A stretch of 64,000 nt of DNA from Acestrorhynchus altus (GCA_034509495.1 CM067509.1:3813456-3877455); one strand, 5' to 3'; shown: positions 46,370-58,745, counted from the stretch's first letter. Notes: generated by a model from the sequence alone, not told the origin. Program-made: numbers and translations.

Positions 46370-46905
46370 GTGCCATCCGATGGCACCGCGACATCAGGAC
46401 TCGACGCTGGCGCGATGATAAAAAAAAAAAACAACACAACCTTTTGATCCCCTCTTACGGCAGCAGACTTTTTTCTTCTTCTTCTTCCTCCAGTCCTCTG
46501 CACTGAAGGCTTTGAGTAATGTGATCCTTGCCAGCGGTGTCCCTTTTTAATTGCTCAGATTCCCTTTTCCCCATCGGCCCGTGCACGTACAATGGCTGCG
46601 GCTGAGGCTGGTGTGGGGCTGACTCCCCGAGCATTAATCATCTCTGTCTGCGGGAGCCGCCGAGACAGCCGGGATATGGGGTCGAGGTTGCTTGACAACA
46701 GCATGCAGGACTTCCAAATGTTATCTCACTGACACACCAGCCACCTGACAGTAGGAGAAGGTCCCTTCTGGTGAAGCAGGCCTGGCCCGCTAAACCTGAT
46801 AATCTAGCCTCTCCTCCTGAGGGGATAAACTCATAACAGAGAGCTGTAATTTTCGTATTTATTCACTGGGGGGTGTTCCTTGTGTCATTGCACGTCGGTT
46901 GTACA
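46370..46905. other. Unique block, candidate regulatory DNA
   Basis: CpG-retaining (ggcaccgcgacatcagg near 46,382; gcgggagccgccgagacagc near 46,650) with gagcattaatcatctctg near 46,629. No repeat recognised. Confidence 0.3.
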
Positions 46906-47235
46906 TGAGTGGGAGAGAATGGAGCGGTCGGATCAATTGCTAGATGGCTTGATAGCAGCCTTGCTCTTCCTTCACTAAGCATTCTTGAGCTGATGATGGC
47001 TTTGCGAAAACAGTGGAACATGCGGGTTTTGGGTTTTGTTCGGTGGAGGGTGGGGCGAATAATGCTCACCTGACCCATTTTGTGATTCGTGATGTTTGCT
47101 GGATCTTACGTACTTACTCTGAAAACGAATGTAAAGTAACTGATTACAAAAATCATCCTAATCAATATTGAATTGATCCTCAAAACAGCAGGAAATGAGC
47201 TACAGCTGAAATTGCTGAAATATTCAGTAATACAT
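46906..47235. other. Unassigned sequence
   Basis: No gene or repeat recognised. Confidence 0.4.
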
Positions 47236-47239
47236 TAAT

Positions 47240-47545
47240 ACATTCACCCTGCTGGTGCTTCCAACTCAAGATCTACTTTTGCTGGTAACTGGTTTCAACT
47301 GGTTCAAGCTGGTTTGCCAGCTTGTCCTGCTGGTCCTGCTAGTCAACCAAGCTGATGATGCTTGTGGTGCTAGTTGCAGCTTGGTGACGGTCATGTTGGT
47401 CATTCAGCTTGGTGATGCTTGTCTAGCCGGTCGACTTACATGTTCTTGACGGTCATGCTCTTCTACCAACTTGGTAGTGCTGTTCAATGCTGGCCAACCC
47501 TCATGAATGTCTAGCTTGGTCAGGTTGATCATGCTTGTGGACCAA
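47240..47545. repeat. CTGGT-rich dispersed repeat, copy 2
   Basis: Dense ctggt/accag and cttggt words (gctggtcctgctagtcaacc, agcttggtgatgcttgt). Same vocabulary as 25,270-25,455. Confidence 0.55.
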
Positions 47546-48095
47546 CTATCCAACTCATTCCCTATACTTTTCAAGAGATACGTCGGTCAGGTTTCAAAAA
47601 GATAGTCTGTAGTCTCAGTTTATTTGCTATTTATTATAATCTGCAGGTTTGTCACTATATCACATGGTAGGCGGTCTCCAACTTTTGCCATGGAAGGATG
47701 TGGTGGTGTTGGGATGTGAATTCATGATCTGTCTTTTGAAAAGCAGACAGACAATTCCTCCGTTCTAGTGCTGTGATCCAATATTCCAGTAGTCTGATTA
47801 ATGCATCAAATAAAACAGTCTTGTTCTTGAAGCAGAGCAAGCAACAATACTGAAATCCCAATGGTGGACCAGTGGGCTCATTGAAACCAGTCCGTGACTA
47901 TTGTGGGTTTTTAATGTCCAAAGGATCAGGTGCCAAACAGCAAACACATCTGACAGGACTTGGACAGTGTCACAAAATAAACAACTGATTCGACATGGGC
48001 CAGTTTCTGCCAGATATCATTATGAACTCATTATGACATCTTATCGTGAACTGTTACAATCCATTAGTCTCATGACAAAGACAGCCAGCGATTCT
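47546..48095. other. Unassigned sequence
   Basis: No gene or repeat recognised. Confidence 0.4.
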
Positions 48096-48099
48096 ACCC

Positions 48100-48500
48100 T
48101 AACAGCTAGCTTGAGTCTTGGTGTAATTATCTCCCTTAATTGTTACCGACCCTCCGGAGTGCGACCTGGTTGCTTTGTCACTAATCCGGGCCATTTTGTC
48201 AGCCTGAAAGCACGAGTCCATTTGTATTCACTGGCCTTTTTCACATCACCTGGTGGAACATGTAGTATGGGTATGGTGCGCTGCTTTGTAATTGCTACAA
48301 TGTAGTTCTGTTTCTGTCTTGCTTGGCCTCCACAAATATGCTGTCACTTTAGTGTTTGCTTTTGCTTTCCGCCTCTGAATGCAGCTGCATCCCCACCCCG
48401 CCAACCACCTCCCACCACCTCCCCTCTGTCGCCGAACCGGTTTATTATCAGTTCGCTGGAGCCATTGCCAAGAAAGAGGCTGGAAGATGCCACAGTCTGA
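48100..48500. other. Unique block, candidate regulatory DNA
   Basis: Contains gtaattatctcccttaattg (48,122-48,141) and gaccctccggagtgcgacc. No repeat recognised. Two overlapping plus frames and one minus frame have no domain. Confidence 0.25.
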
Positions 48501-48839
48501 GATGTTGGTTATTTCACACATCAGAAAAGATGAAAGTTTTTGGCTTCGTCTTAGTTTGTTCCAGAAGACCGACTTTTTCATCCTTTTTATGTGGATCTGC
48601 ATGCACGGAATGTCCACAGATATCCCATTTCCAACGGAATTTGACACTGTGGAGCAGCCCTACATGCCCAGTGACATCTATCATCTATAAGGGTAGACTC
48701 CTTCTTGGTGCAGTATTTTTTAATCATACATTCCCTAAAGAACCCTTGCCTTGATGGACCCAACTTAAAAAAAGTGTTATGTATGGTCTTTGATGCTATA
48801 CACACACTTTAAAAAGACTTGAGAGTTGTTGATGACTTA

Positions 48840-49215
48840 TTTAGGGAAGTCACATGTTCCACATGTCCAAACCTCTTGTTCTACCACATCCCAAAAGGAC
48901 TCAGATCACTGAATCGTCTTGTCATGAACCCAGTTAGGAACTGTACCAACTTTTGCTTTGTGGGCTAGAAGTGTTGATCTATGGAACAGTGGAACTGTTT
49001 TCTCTGGAATAATGGAGCTCCATCCAGAATTTTTGGGATAAGTTGGGAAGGTGTGGGTGAGTTTGGGGTGGTGACCATGCAACATTCTCACCTAACTAAC
49101 TTGTCACTCTTGTTGCTGAATGCAATCAGATCCTCCTAGCAACATTCCAATATCAGATGAAACAATGAATGAGCAGGTGTCCAGTCACTTTTGCCCATAT
49201 ATATAGCTATTATAA
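48840..49215 (-). mobile_element. Non-autonomous DNA transposon relic ('tattgggacacct' end family)
   Basis: The right side reads gagcaggtgtccagtcactt then ttgcccatatatat, the inverse of the end seen in plus orientation at 58,800 (atgtggacagtattgggaca). Internal words gaatgcaatcagatcctcc and ccattccagagaa-like inverses agree with the same fish MITE (recalled). Confidence 0.5.
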
Positions 49216-49475
49216 AATGGTTCTATAAAATGGTTCTACAAATATACAGTTATATAGCAAAAAAGACCAGAAGACATCGTATCTCCTCAATGGCTACTAC
49301 ATTCCATTGCAGCTCACCTAATACTGAACCACAGCAGTCAACCCTAAATCCTAGCTGTCCTAAATCTCCCCATCTTAGAGAGTACCATAGGAGGGGGGAA
49401 CATTTGAGCAGTAAAGTTGCATTCTGATCAATCCACCTTGATTCCTAAAGCAGGAATCACTGCAAAAGTACTTTG
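49216..49475. other. Unassigned sequence
   Basis: No gene or repeat recognised. Confidence 0.35.
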
Positions 49476-49479
49476 CCCT

Positions 49480-49995
49480 GTGCAACTCCGGCGAGCGAAT
49501 CGATACAGCAGATCACAGTGCTGGGAATGGAGCATCTGAGATATCCTCCTATCTAAAACTGTTTTACCGCGGTGAACTATTTATACCCAGCTATGGGAGT
49601 GATTGTGTTTTATCTCTCTCCTCGCTCTCCCTCTCTCTCTCTCCCTCCCTCCCTCCCTCTCTCTCTGTATGCTTTCTCTCCGGGGCTGTAGTGGTTCAGA
49701 GTGGGCCCGGGGCGTGGGTGTCCTGCTGTTCCGTGGATTTTCGCCCACCGGGGTGAGTCAGTGAAGGGCTCGGTGCGTAAAGCCTCCCGTTCCCTCTAAC
49801 TCCCACACATCTAACTCTCCCAGCAACCCCCAACATAAAGAGGGCTAACGGGAGGATAAAAATACATACGTTCCGCGTGTTTTTCCGGTCTCAATCCTTT
49901 ATGACACTTGGCCAGTGATCTTTTGGTTAGTGTCAGGAGGACGCTGTTCCAACTTCGAAACGTAGGCGGTTTATGTAGCAATTCCAGTTGCTGCT
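49480..49995. other. Unique CpG-retaining block with a CT-rich tract
   Basis: gcaactccggcgagcgaatc near 49,481, a CT-rich run at 49,614-49,665, then ggcccggggcgtgggtgtcc near 49,704. Candidate regulatory DNA or a minor CpG-rich element. Confidence 0.27.
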
Positions 49996-50439
49996 CTGCA
50001 TCCTCTTACGTCTTCCTCAATTCCATGGCTTGTCCTCATCGGTAAGGGGATATCTCTGAGATATCTTTATGAACATTAGATATGCCTTTATATGGCCTTA
50101 TAGTCACGCGTGATTAGAGTCTGAAGTTCTGCTACTTAGTTCTCTTTTAGAGCTAATTAGATCCCGTTCGTCAGAGCAACACCATGGAAGAACTACTGAT
50201 TTAAGGCTGCGTTCACACAGCAGATAAAGTGGCCCAGTTTCAGTTTTATCACTAAATGTGAAAATTTTCAAAATGCAAAGCTGGCAACACTTCTAACCTG
50301 AAATATTCGTGTCAAAATGTTGGAATTATGCTCCAGTTCCTGCTTTGTTGAAGTTTGGAATTTTTACATTTTTGTTTTTACTGAGAGAGTAAAGTAGTGA
50401 AGAAGGACAGTTGGGTACCGATACCGATGTTGGTACCCA

Positions 50440-50580
50440 GCCCTAGAGGCCATATATGCACATGTAATAACAGTGCCTCCACCATGTTTGATAGATCCTG
50501 TGGAAAGTAGAGTTTTGCATTACAGCAGGGACTCACGGGTTCCTTCACTATATCTTGTGGCACAGATAGTATGTGGGGTT
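50440..50580 (-). mobile_element. Possible Tc1-like scrap
   Basis: gcctccaccatgtttgatag at 50,477-50,496 is the inverse of the Tc1 KHGGG word. Too short for family assignment. Confidence 0.35.
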
Positions 50581-51335
50581 ATCCAGTCCAGTAAATTTGG
50601 AAGCAGGACAAAGTCAAAAATCCAGAAAATGAATAAATAGTCTTTATAAAATTATATTAATCACAATAGGAATTATCAAAAAGTGATAAATTCATCTGCA
50701 AAATTCATTAAATTCATTAAATTCATTTAAATATTTGCAAAACTGCCAGTTCATGTGATTTGAATTTGGTTTAAATGTCAGGAGTGCAGACCTGAACCTG
50801 TCCAAACTAAATGTAATTCAAATCTAAGTCTAGCTTTGGTCAATCTAAGGTTGTTTGATATTTTTCCGAACTTTTGATATTGTTCCCAAATTTACATGCA
50901 TGGGATAACGGTCTGCTCCAGGAGGTTTCGGGTTCATCTTCACCAGCATTATAGAAGCTATCAAGAATTTCCTGTGTCTGACAGCTGGGCTTATCACTGA
51001 GAATGTGTTCGAGGATAAGTTATTGGCCATGGCAATTTTCTTATATTGTTTCCATCTTCCTTCGGCCACATTCGGACAGTTCTTTAAACCTTGGAGTGGA
51101 CACGGTATGAGACCTGTTCCCTCACTATCCCACCACTGCTGTTGTCTATTTTCCCTGCTCCTCATTGGGTTAGGGTGAGGGTTCCTTTAGTTCTGGGTAT
51201 TAAGTGTAGGGTTCGCCCAACGTATTGTGAAATGTTCTATATACTGAAGTACCCAGCAGGTTCTAGATATTATGTGGGCGAGTGTGCCATGGACTTGTGT
51301 AGATATTCTTGGAGCACTGACTGGTTAGCCAAGCA
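50581..51335. other. Unassigned sequence
   Basis: No gene recognised. A 106-codon minus-strand frame (50,845-51,165) has no domain I know. Confidence 0.35.
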
Positions 51336-51339
51336 CAGT

Positions 51340-51965
51340 AGGATCATAGTCAACAACAGATTTTGTAGGTACTGTGGCCAGGTGCTGAGTCCTGCTGGAA
51401 AAGGAAATCAGCATCTCCATAAAGCTCACCAGAAGATGAAAGCACAAAGTGCATTCCAATCTCCTGGCAGGCACTACATTGAGTCTGGACTTGATCCAAT
51501 ACAGTGGCCAAACACCAGCCAATGACATGGCACCCTAAATCATCCCGGAAACTTCACACTGGACTTCAGACACCTTGGATTCTAGCCCTGCCCACTCTGA
51601 GGTGGAGTTGAGACTCAGTCCACTCCCTGTGAAGCTCTTCCAAGTTCTTGAATCAATTTTTCTTCACAATCCTCTCAGGACTGTGGTCATCCCTGTTGCT
51701 TGTTCACCTTTCCCCACAACATTGTCTCCTCCACTCAACTTTTAATTAATATGGTTTGATACAGCTCTCGGAACAGCCAGTAATGACCTTCTGTGGCTGA
51801 ACCTCTTTGTGGAGGGAGTCATTGATCATCTTCTGGACAGCTGTCAGGTCAGAAATCTTCCCCATGACTGTGGATACATATGCTGAAATAGATACTGTAT
51901 TTATAAGGTTTGAATAGTAATTTACTCAAACTCCAACTTAAAAATGGATTTCTGATTTTAATGAG
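51340..51965 (-). mobile_element. Tc1-like element relic, probably internally deleted
   Basis: In reverse, gctttatggagatgctgatt and ccttttccagcaggactc are the segment around the second catalytic Asp. On the plus strand ggaaacttcacactggactt, cttcacaatcctctcaggac, aatgaccttctgtggct and atcttccccatgactgtgg follow, the N-terminal side of the same family. The order suggests a missing piece near 51,600. Part of the same family is reused at 60,060-60,190. Confidence 0.72.
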
Positions 51966-52049
51966 CTATAAGCCAAACTGTTCAAAAGTCAGTTAAATCA
52001 GGCTTGAAATATTTAAATTCACATGTAATGAATATGACAATTTACCCTT

Positions 52050-52440
52050 TTGAACTAAATTATTTTTTCCAGAACATTATATTGTGAGACACACTGGTAT
52101 TGTTAGAAATCATAAACAATAATCCAGTGATAATCTTCTGTTCTTTCATTGCAATTGAGTCCAGCTGTGAGCGGCACTTCTCCAACTCTAAATAAAATGC
52201 CCACTTGCTGTGAGTATGGCAATATGCACAAACACCAGGGTCACTGTTAAAAGAGGCAAACGCCCCACGGGCATTATTTGATGCAATGGGCTCCTGCCGA
52301 CACATGGATGAATATGGACGATAAGGGTCAACTGCCCAGTAAAACGTGGCTTCAGGGGACAAATAAGGTAGGAACATTTCTGAAGCGATGAATAACAGCA
52401 CGAAAGCCATCTGGGGCTATGAGGTGCTGGGGGCAGGGGG
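52050..52440. other. Unique block, candidate regulatory DNA
   Basis: Repeat-free sequence with gaggcaaacgccccacggg near 52,254. It ends at a G-rich run at about 52,430-52,465 (gatggggggggggggtg) that could form a quadruplex. Confidence 0.27.
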
Positions 52441-52667
52441 TGGTGGTTGGATGGGGGGGGGGGTGATTTTTAGGATTCAGGAGGGAGTCAGATTGCTCCA
52501 TTATACACCACTAAAGCCATGGCGAATGTGAGAGGGCTAAAATCTGCTCAACCAATTTCACTCGGAGACGAGTGGCGGCCACCCTGCCCTGGAACCACCG
52601 GTGACCAATTTACAGATAAATAACTGGTGTGGAGTGTGGTGTACTGGGCCAAATGTCTGGCCATATG

Positions 52668-52669
<2 letters not shown>

Positions 52670-52725
<56 letters not shown>
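52670..52725. repeat. (AT)n-(AC)n compound microsatellite
   Basis: About 15 AT units followed by about 12 AC units. Confidence 0.97.
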
Positions 52726-54030
52726 GTATGGTTGATAGATAGACAGACAGACAGCCAGCAAGGGAGATACACACACTCATATGGTAACAGGCAGCAACCC
52801 CCCAGAGAAGAACGAATATCAGGATGGAAAGTCTGAAATCTGCTGGATCTCGTTATATGGTGAGCGCCTGAGAGAGGCTATAGCCTGGACGAGGATTTGC
52901 ACTGTCATTTGAGGATCAGGGGAAATAATGGTGCGTGCGGTTTGCAGTCTATTGGACTGAGGCGGTAAAGCTGGCCGGCTGACCAACATGGCCCAGAGAG
53001 ATAAGCCAAGAGCTGTCAAGTCCTGTTGATGGCTGTATTGTTCTGGGCAAAAGGGATGGCTCCTTGAATGGCTCGGGTTCAAGCCGCGCAGACCTTGCAT
53101 CAACGCACCATGAAACAATACCCGAATTAGGATTTTGATCCTGGCTCCGCTTGGTAAAGACGAAATTAAAGCACGTGCAGGTTGTCCTTCATATGCCGTG
53201 GATCGTATTGAAGGCAGTCTTGCATATGGACACATACTGTACATACCGGCCTAAGCAATGCCAGGTTCTTTACATGCAGCGAATGCAGCCTTTACAAAGC
53301 CTTGAATGCTTCAAGACAAAGCTCTCGATTCAACACACACAGGCGTCACAAAATCCAGTAGGCTCCAGTGTGTCAGGGCCAACACCAGGGCTTACAATTA
53401 GTGCGTTAGGGAGAGATTAGCACCTTAAATTGGGATTAGTGCATTCAGGTTGTTGTACACTGTGTGCAAAGTGGAGCTCCAGCACTGTTCACTTTCAGGG
53501 ATTTTTTCAGGCATTTTGCCACCACTGTGTTAAACTCAAGCCAGAACCACATACAGCCGCATACAGCTGATGGTGACTTTTAATTTGCACCTACACAGGC
53601 ATAGATATTGTTAAATATCATTATTAATAATGGTATTCATTTCATAAGGGTCACTATGTTATGCTCGAGTGACTTTGAGCTAGAGAGTGCTTCACACTCC
53701 ACTGGTGGTCCCCAGGCCACAGGTTGAGAAACACTGCTCTAGTTTACTATAGGAGTGTTATAGAAGAGCATGCACTATGTAATAGCATGACTAGTCATTG
53801 TCTCATATGTCTCAAATTTCAGGTGCTAATAGTCCCTCTATGCAAAATGCCTTAACCATTATGTATTACCATTTAATCCCCAGCCTGAAACATATACATA
53901 GTGGGTGACCCGCGAGCCTGTGTGATCTGAAATCACTGTATCATGAACTGACTCCTACAGAATTTAAAAGAAACCAGACATTTTTAACATTATTTCTTTA
54001 CTTTGTTGGAAAACAGGGGGTTAATCTTTC
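52726..54030. other. Unassigned; 52,850-53,270 is repeat-free and GC-balanced
   Basis: 52,850-53,270 keeps CpGs (ggtgcgtgcggtttgc, aagccgcgcagacc) and may be regulatory. A 141-codon minus-strand frame over it has no domain. Beyond it nothing recognised. Confidence 0.3.
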
Positions 54031-54034
54031 TTAG

Positions 54035-54215
54035 TTCCCCCTTTGAGTCTTGGCTCCACTCAAGGTTTCTTCTTCTTGCCATCCTGTGGAGTCATTCCTT
54101 GCCAGCGTCGCCCTTGGCTTGTTGGGCCCGGGTTTGTGTGAAGCTGCTTTCAAACAGCATCTTTTGTTAAAAAAAAAAAAAAAAAAAGACTATAGAAATA
54201 AAATTCAGTTGAAGT
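54035..54215 (+). mobile_element. LINE/SINE 3' tail repeat
   Basis: ggctccactcaaggtttctt, catcctgtggagtcattcct, gtgaagctgctttcaaacag, an A-run at 54,170-54,187, then gaaataaaattcagttgaa. This is a familiar fish L2-type 3' end ('caaggtttcttcc ... aaataaaattgaatt'), 5'-truncated. Confidence 0.6.
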
Positions 54216-55095
54216 GAACTGGCAGTGGAACTTTAAGTCTAACAAGAGCCAATATTTTTCATTTCTTCTGCTTAAGGACAGCCTGCAGACTTCATTCAGT
54301 ATCCGCTGTGAAGAGGCTTTCTTCTGCCATCCATTCTGGTGCTTTTTTTATAGGTGTGCATCACCTGCTTAGTGCTGTTTTCAAGTAGCACACAACGCCT
54401 GTGTCAGCAGTCCCCCGCCATGCCTGTTAGACTGCTACACCCAGCAGTATTACTGCAGCATCCACTGTCTAGACTACAAAAGCACGAGAGCTGTGACCCG
54501 AGAGAAGGGCTGTACCTGTTCACACTACAGCATCCTCAAGCCTTATAGGAAAATCAGAAACATGCATGGAATATGGGGTATTTTGCTTCCTCAGACTGTA
54601 TCCCAGTCTGGATACAGTCTGGGAGATGGTAGTCAAAATCCCAAAACCAAAGAACATTGTCTTGGCAGTGTGCAGTACCCGATAGGCCTTAGAAGGGAGC
54701 CACTGTGATTTACAGATGCAGTTGTTGTAACAGCTGTTAAAAAGTCTGGTAAAGCTATGCAAGTATAGATTCAGTGCAGTGTTCTTTGAATTATATGAGT
54801 TTAAATGAACCCTGTCAGACTCATGCCCTCATAGTGAGGGCAAAATCACACCTTGTCTTCTCTGATTTATAACTCAGGAATGCCGTCGCACCCCGGCACA
54901 ATACACATCTACCGTTTCTAAGAAATAGTGATGTCATCATGGTGCAGTGAAGCATCTGTGAGTCATTCATTGCATAAATCCAGTATAATAAAGCAGTTTT
55001 TATGACCTGAAATAAATACTTCAAGGTCAGCCTGCTGTGACCAGCAGATTCAGAAATCTGCATGGATCCCACCGGCGGGATCTCTGGTTTTGTTC
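54216..55095. other. Unassigned sequence
   Basis: No gene or repeat recognised. gtatcccagtctggatacag near 54,600 is a small inverted repeat. Confidence 0.4.
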
Positions 55096-55109
55096 ACGCA
55101 GTGCTCACG

Positions 55110-55405
55110 TTAATAAGAATAAAAGTCAGGAGAAGAGATAATACTGAACAATAACACACATAAAGGACAAATAATAAAGTACATTTAAGTTGTTCCAGAG
55201 GGTAAACACATGATCAAATTCCTACAAATATGTTGATTCTCCTAATTTTCACATCACAGATGAAGAAAAAAAAATTGGGTAACCTATGATCTCCTGAAAT
55301 TAACAGTGTAACTGTCTCCTATAAATATTTATTAATTTCTTTGGTGAATAAAAACGTACCAAACTATGAAAATATACCACAAAAGTAGGTTCTAAAAGTT
55401 AGGCA
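55110..55405 (+). mobile_element. TTAA-ended dispersed repeat, copy G (3' half)
   Basis: aataaaagtcaggagaaga, gatcaaattcctacaaat, cacatcacagatgaag, ctcctataaatatttatt, ggtgaataaaaacg, ending taggttctaaaagttag. Collinear with the last half of copy F; the head is missing. Confidence 0.6.
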
Positions 55406-55479
55406 TCTGGAAACTCATGCATTAAAGTTTTCAGTGGTCTGGAAGAAGACCTAATGTGTCACCCTCAGCTGAGAAACAA

Positions 55480-56015
55480 TGGATTTGAATGATCAGGAGC
55501 AACCCAAGAACCACCCAGATACAGGCCTGTCATGAACTGGAAGCGGCTGGAACACCAATGTCACTTGCTACCGTCAAGAGAGTTTTACATCACCACAGTT
55601 CCAAAATCAACACCTCAGCTAAAGTTTGCAGTTGAATATATGGAAAAGCCTTCTGGAGGAAAGTTTTATAGTCAGACGAGTCAAGATTTTCAGAGTACAG
55701 TTAAGGCAAGAAGACCGACTGTTAAGCCTGGTGGTGGGTGCATCATGCTCTGAGGCTGCCAGCTGAACTGATACACTGCACAACGTGGGTGGAAAAATTA
55801 AGACAGAGGGCAACTTCACATTCTTCAGCATATCTTCAGCCCATCAGCTAGACAGTTGGTATTTTGGTAAAATTAAGGTTTTGGGATGGTCTGACCTCAG
55901 GTGTGTGATCACATGTCCAGCCAAAATTCTAGCAGAAGCATCTGGTCAAGGTGCAGCTTGCTTAGGAACATTTCACAAAATTTTAAACATGATATATTTA
56001 TATTTTGACCATGTG
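55480..56015 (+). mobile_element. Tc1-like transposase relic
   Basis: tggatttgaatgatcagg and gcaacccaagaaccaccca, then accgactgttaagcctggtgg (TVKPGGG), acactgcacaacgtgggtgg, gttttgggatggtctgacc (WPSQS-type), and a decayed C-terminus. This is the whole middle of a common fish Tc1 family with several frame breaks. Confidence 0.72.
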
Positions 56016-56059
56016 TTGATTATAAGATATATAAGATATAAATCCTGTATTACAATATA

Positions 56060-56118
56060 CACTACTGGTCAAAAGTTTTAGAACACCCAGTATGGGTTCT
56101 GAAACTTTTGACCGGTTG
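56060..56118. mobile_element. 59-bp back-to-back inverted repeats with TA flanks
   Basis: cactactggtcaaaagtttt-agaacacc and, inverted, ggttctgaaacttttgacc-ggttgtg are separated by only a few bases and flanked on both sides by ta. These are the ends of a Tc1-type element with essentially nothing between them. Confidence 0.75.
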
Positions 56119-56211
56119 TGTACATACTGTATATTGTGCAGCGGCATGTTGTTAATCAAGAGATCACATCAAAGCACGATGACTGTGTGAAATTGATTTG
56201 TTTTACTGGTT

Positions 56212-56275
56212 TACAATCAACCACAACATTATGACCACCTCACTGTCTCTACACTCACTGTTCATCTGTCACTGA
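56212..56275 (+). mobile_element. Palindromic MITE terminus fragment
   Basis: caatcaaccacaacattatg then accacctcactgtctctaca and ctcactgttcatctgtcac: one end of the family at 37.0 and 45.6 kb. Confidence 0.6.
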
Positions 56276-56479
56276 TCTGTTTATTGGCATCATTAATACT
56301 GAATATTACAGCTGCAAATGTCTGATACCTTAACTGACATCAATAGTCAGTGAAACATTTCTTCCTTTTAAAACCAGGCTTTAAGATTCGTTTTCTGGAA
56401 ACAGCCACTGAACAAAATTCCAAAATTCGAGGGCAGACCCACACAAGAGCCTCTGTCATGTTTTACGATCAATAGCTGT

Positions 56480-57330
56480 TTCTCTTTGAGCACACATCCA
56501 TATCCGGTGTGTGTGTCACTACTCTGAAGGGTATTTACATAATTTCATTTCAGCACTCCCCCATAAGCCTGAGTACGAGCCAGCATCCATTTGTTAAAAG
56601 TGGCTGCCCACACATCTCGGCAGCTCCGAATGGGGAGCCGTATCTGCTTGGATGGGCTGCGGCCCCCTTCTCGATTGTCACCGGCCTCCCACACAGCCGT
56701 TATATAAAACTAGCAGGGCAGCAGATCAGCCCGTCTTTCTCTTCACGGAGCATGCAAGCGCATCAGCCAGTGGCTTCTCAAAGGTATCAATCAATTTAGG
56801 GAAACGGGAGAGGAAGGGGACAAAGAGGCCTGGCCTCGAGTGAACCGCTGCTTTGTTTCACCCTATTTGCTGTGGACCAAAAGGGTGCCAAAAGCAATGC
56901 CCGCAGGGACGATAAGCGAAGGGGAACTGAGGGGCAAAAGGGAGATGAAGAGCCAGAGGTTTGGTGTGGGGGGCACCAACGGTTCAAAAGTCCTTTTGTG
57001 GAACCCAACATGTCTTGGGTTTGTACCCCCTGAGCTGGGCAGCTCCTGTGCTTCTTTTTTAAGCTATGAATGGCTAATGGAATTGTAGGAATGTTAGGTG
57101 AGATGGGTTGCCAATGATTGCTTGGTACTGAAAGCCTGTCCTGAAATCAAGGTCGCTTGTGTAATGCGAGTCTTTTCAGGCACTGAGAGATCAGAAGCTC
57201 AGTGAATGAACGGAGGAAATGCACCTTTGAATGGGGAAATGAAAAGATACAGAACGCTGGGTGGCGGTGAACTTAAAAGGCATGGTTTGCTCCCGTCTGA
57301 CTTCTCAGATCAATAGCTTTTGTCAAGAAT
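56480..57330. other. Unique block, candidate regulatory DNA
   Basis: Repeat-free with many CpGs for its base composition (ggggagccgtatctgcttgg near 56,632; gatgggctgcggcccccttc near 56,651) and tatcaatcaatttaggg near 56,784. No exon structure recognised. Confidence 0.3.
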
Positions 57331-58290
57331 CCAGCTAGTTCAACCGACACTGACGTCTGGTTTGACGGCCCCTGTGTCCTTGGCTATTTGGGTCCTTGTT
57401 GTGGACACTCTCCCAGATCCTCTTCTCAACTGGCCAGATGACCCCGTCTTGCTGGAGCAGCAGTTGCTGTGGTATTGATTCAGGAATTCTTCCTGAAGCC
57501 CCGGGACCACCTCTGGGATGGCTATATTGGTCCGCCGAGGGTGTATAGAGATAATCAATATGATAAAGCACTAAGACTCTCGATGCACTCACACCCGTCT
57601 AAGATATTCAAAAAGCTTGCAAATCCCAGTCATTCATAGAGTTAATACCATGGGCCCCCCGATGGTGTGTTTCCAAGGCGATTGCTTTAAGACCAGCACA
57701 GCTTCCTGTGAAATTTCATCATACCACAGTGCTGAAATGTTTAACAATGTGGCTATATTACCAGTCACTCATATTGCAATTCAATATTTTTATCCAATAG
57801 AAAGTGAAATATCTAGTCTATATCATTACGCTCCGGCACTGTTTATTTATTTAATGCAAGCCATGTTTGATAGACAGTCTAAATGAATTTCTCAGAGCCG
57901 GTGGAAGAGCATCCCATAGAACCCTACTGAAGCTCCAATGTGATTTTATGTCAAATTCAAGTGCACACTGTTTCAGCGGAATAAAGATCAATGTTTATTT
58001 GACATTCTGAATCCTGCCCGAATCCCAGGCTTCACAGGGAGGCAATGAGGGTATTGTGATATTTATTGCACTGTACCCTCCTAAAAACCGCTTAGACCAG
58101 CAAGAAACCCATGCATTGAAACCTGGCAAATTGGCCTGGGTTGATTTATGTTGGTTTATGTTGTTCTGGTGCTGCTCTATTTCTGGTCTTCACAGTATGA
58201 ATGCTTTTTGCTTGTTACTTGTTAACAACCTGGGAAAGACATTAAAATACACTTACTGCAGCCCTTAATAAAATAGACTGGGCACAAAAT
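57331..58290. other. Unassigned sequence
   Basis: 57,330-57,600 is GC-balanced with two overlapping minus-strand frames and no known domain. 57,600-58,060 is AT-rich unique sequence. Confidence 0.35.
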
Positions 58291-58299
58291 GAATTACAC

Positions 58300-58588
58300 A
58301 CTCTAGCCCATTTGTTTCTCTGCATACATCAATGGTTGGGACCCCACAAGGTCATGTGTTAGTGTGTGTTGCACTGGTATGAGTGGATCAGGCACGGCAG
58401 TGCTGCTGGAGTGTTTAAACACTGTGTCCACTCAGTGTCCATTCTATTAGACACCTAGTTGCTCCACCTTCTAGATGTAAAGTCAGAGACAGAAGCTCAT
58501 CTGGTTCTGCACAGTTGGTGTTCCCTGGTTCCCTGGTCATCCTCTAGTCCTTCATTGGTGCAGACAGAAACAACGTGTTGATTAGAGG
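58300..58588. mobile_element. Palindromic MITE, internal part
   Basis: ggttgggaccccacaaggtc, gttagtgtgtgttgcactgg, tatgagtggatcaggcacgg, gtccattctattagacacc and cttctagatgtaaagtcaga follow the order of the fish palindromic MITE. The terminal arms are gone. Confidence 0.65.
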
Positions 58589-58745
58589 TCTACAGAGAAG
58601 GTTCAGATTAGTTGGAGCTGACAGAAAAGCTACCGTAACTCAGAGAACTCTGAGAACAGCAGCTCAGAATGAACAGCACGTCCAACCTTGAAGAGGATCA
58701 GCTGCAACAGCAGAAGACTGTGTCAAGGTCCACTTCTGTCAGCCT
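58589..58745 (+). mobile_element. Tc1-like transposase fragment (N-terminal side)
   Basis: gattagttggagctgacag, aaagctaccgtaactcagag, cagctcagaatgaacagcac, agcagaagactgtgtcaagg. Same recalled family as 11,355-11,460 but an earlier segment. It abuts the MITE part directly. Confidence 0.6.

Noticed and set aside
51091..51525. 144-codon plus-strand frame
   Set aside because: Its 3' part is the antisense of a Tc1 relic, so it is not a host gene.
52819..53244. 141-codon minus-strand frame
   Set aside because: No recognisable domain or codon-level pattern, and it overlaps other frames; it may simply be open by chance.
57335..57592. Two overlapping minus-strand frames in GC-balanced sequence as a possible exon
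   Set aside because: I could not match the translation to any family and saw no convincing acceptor and donor pair; left unassigned.
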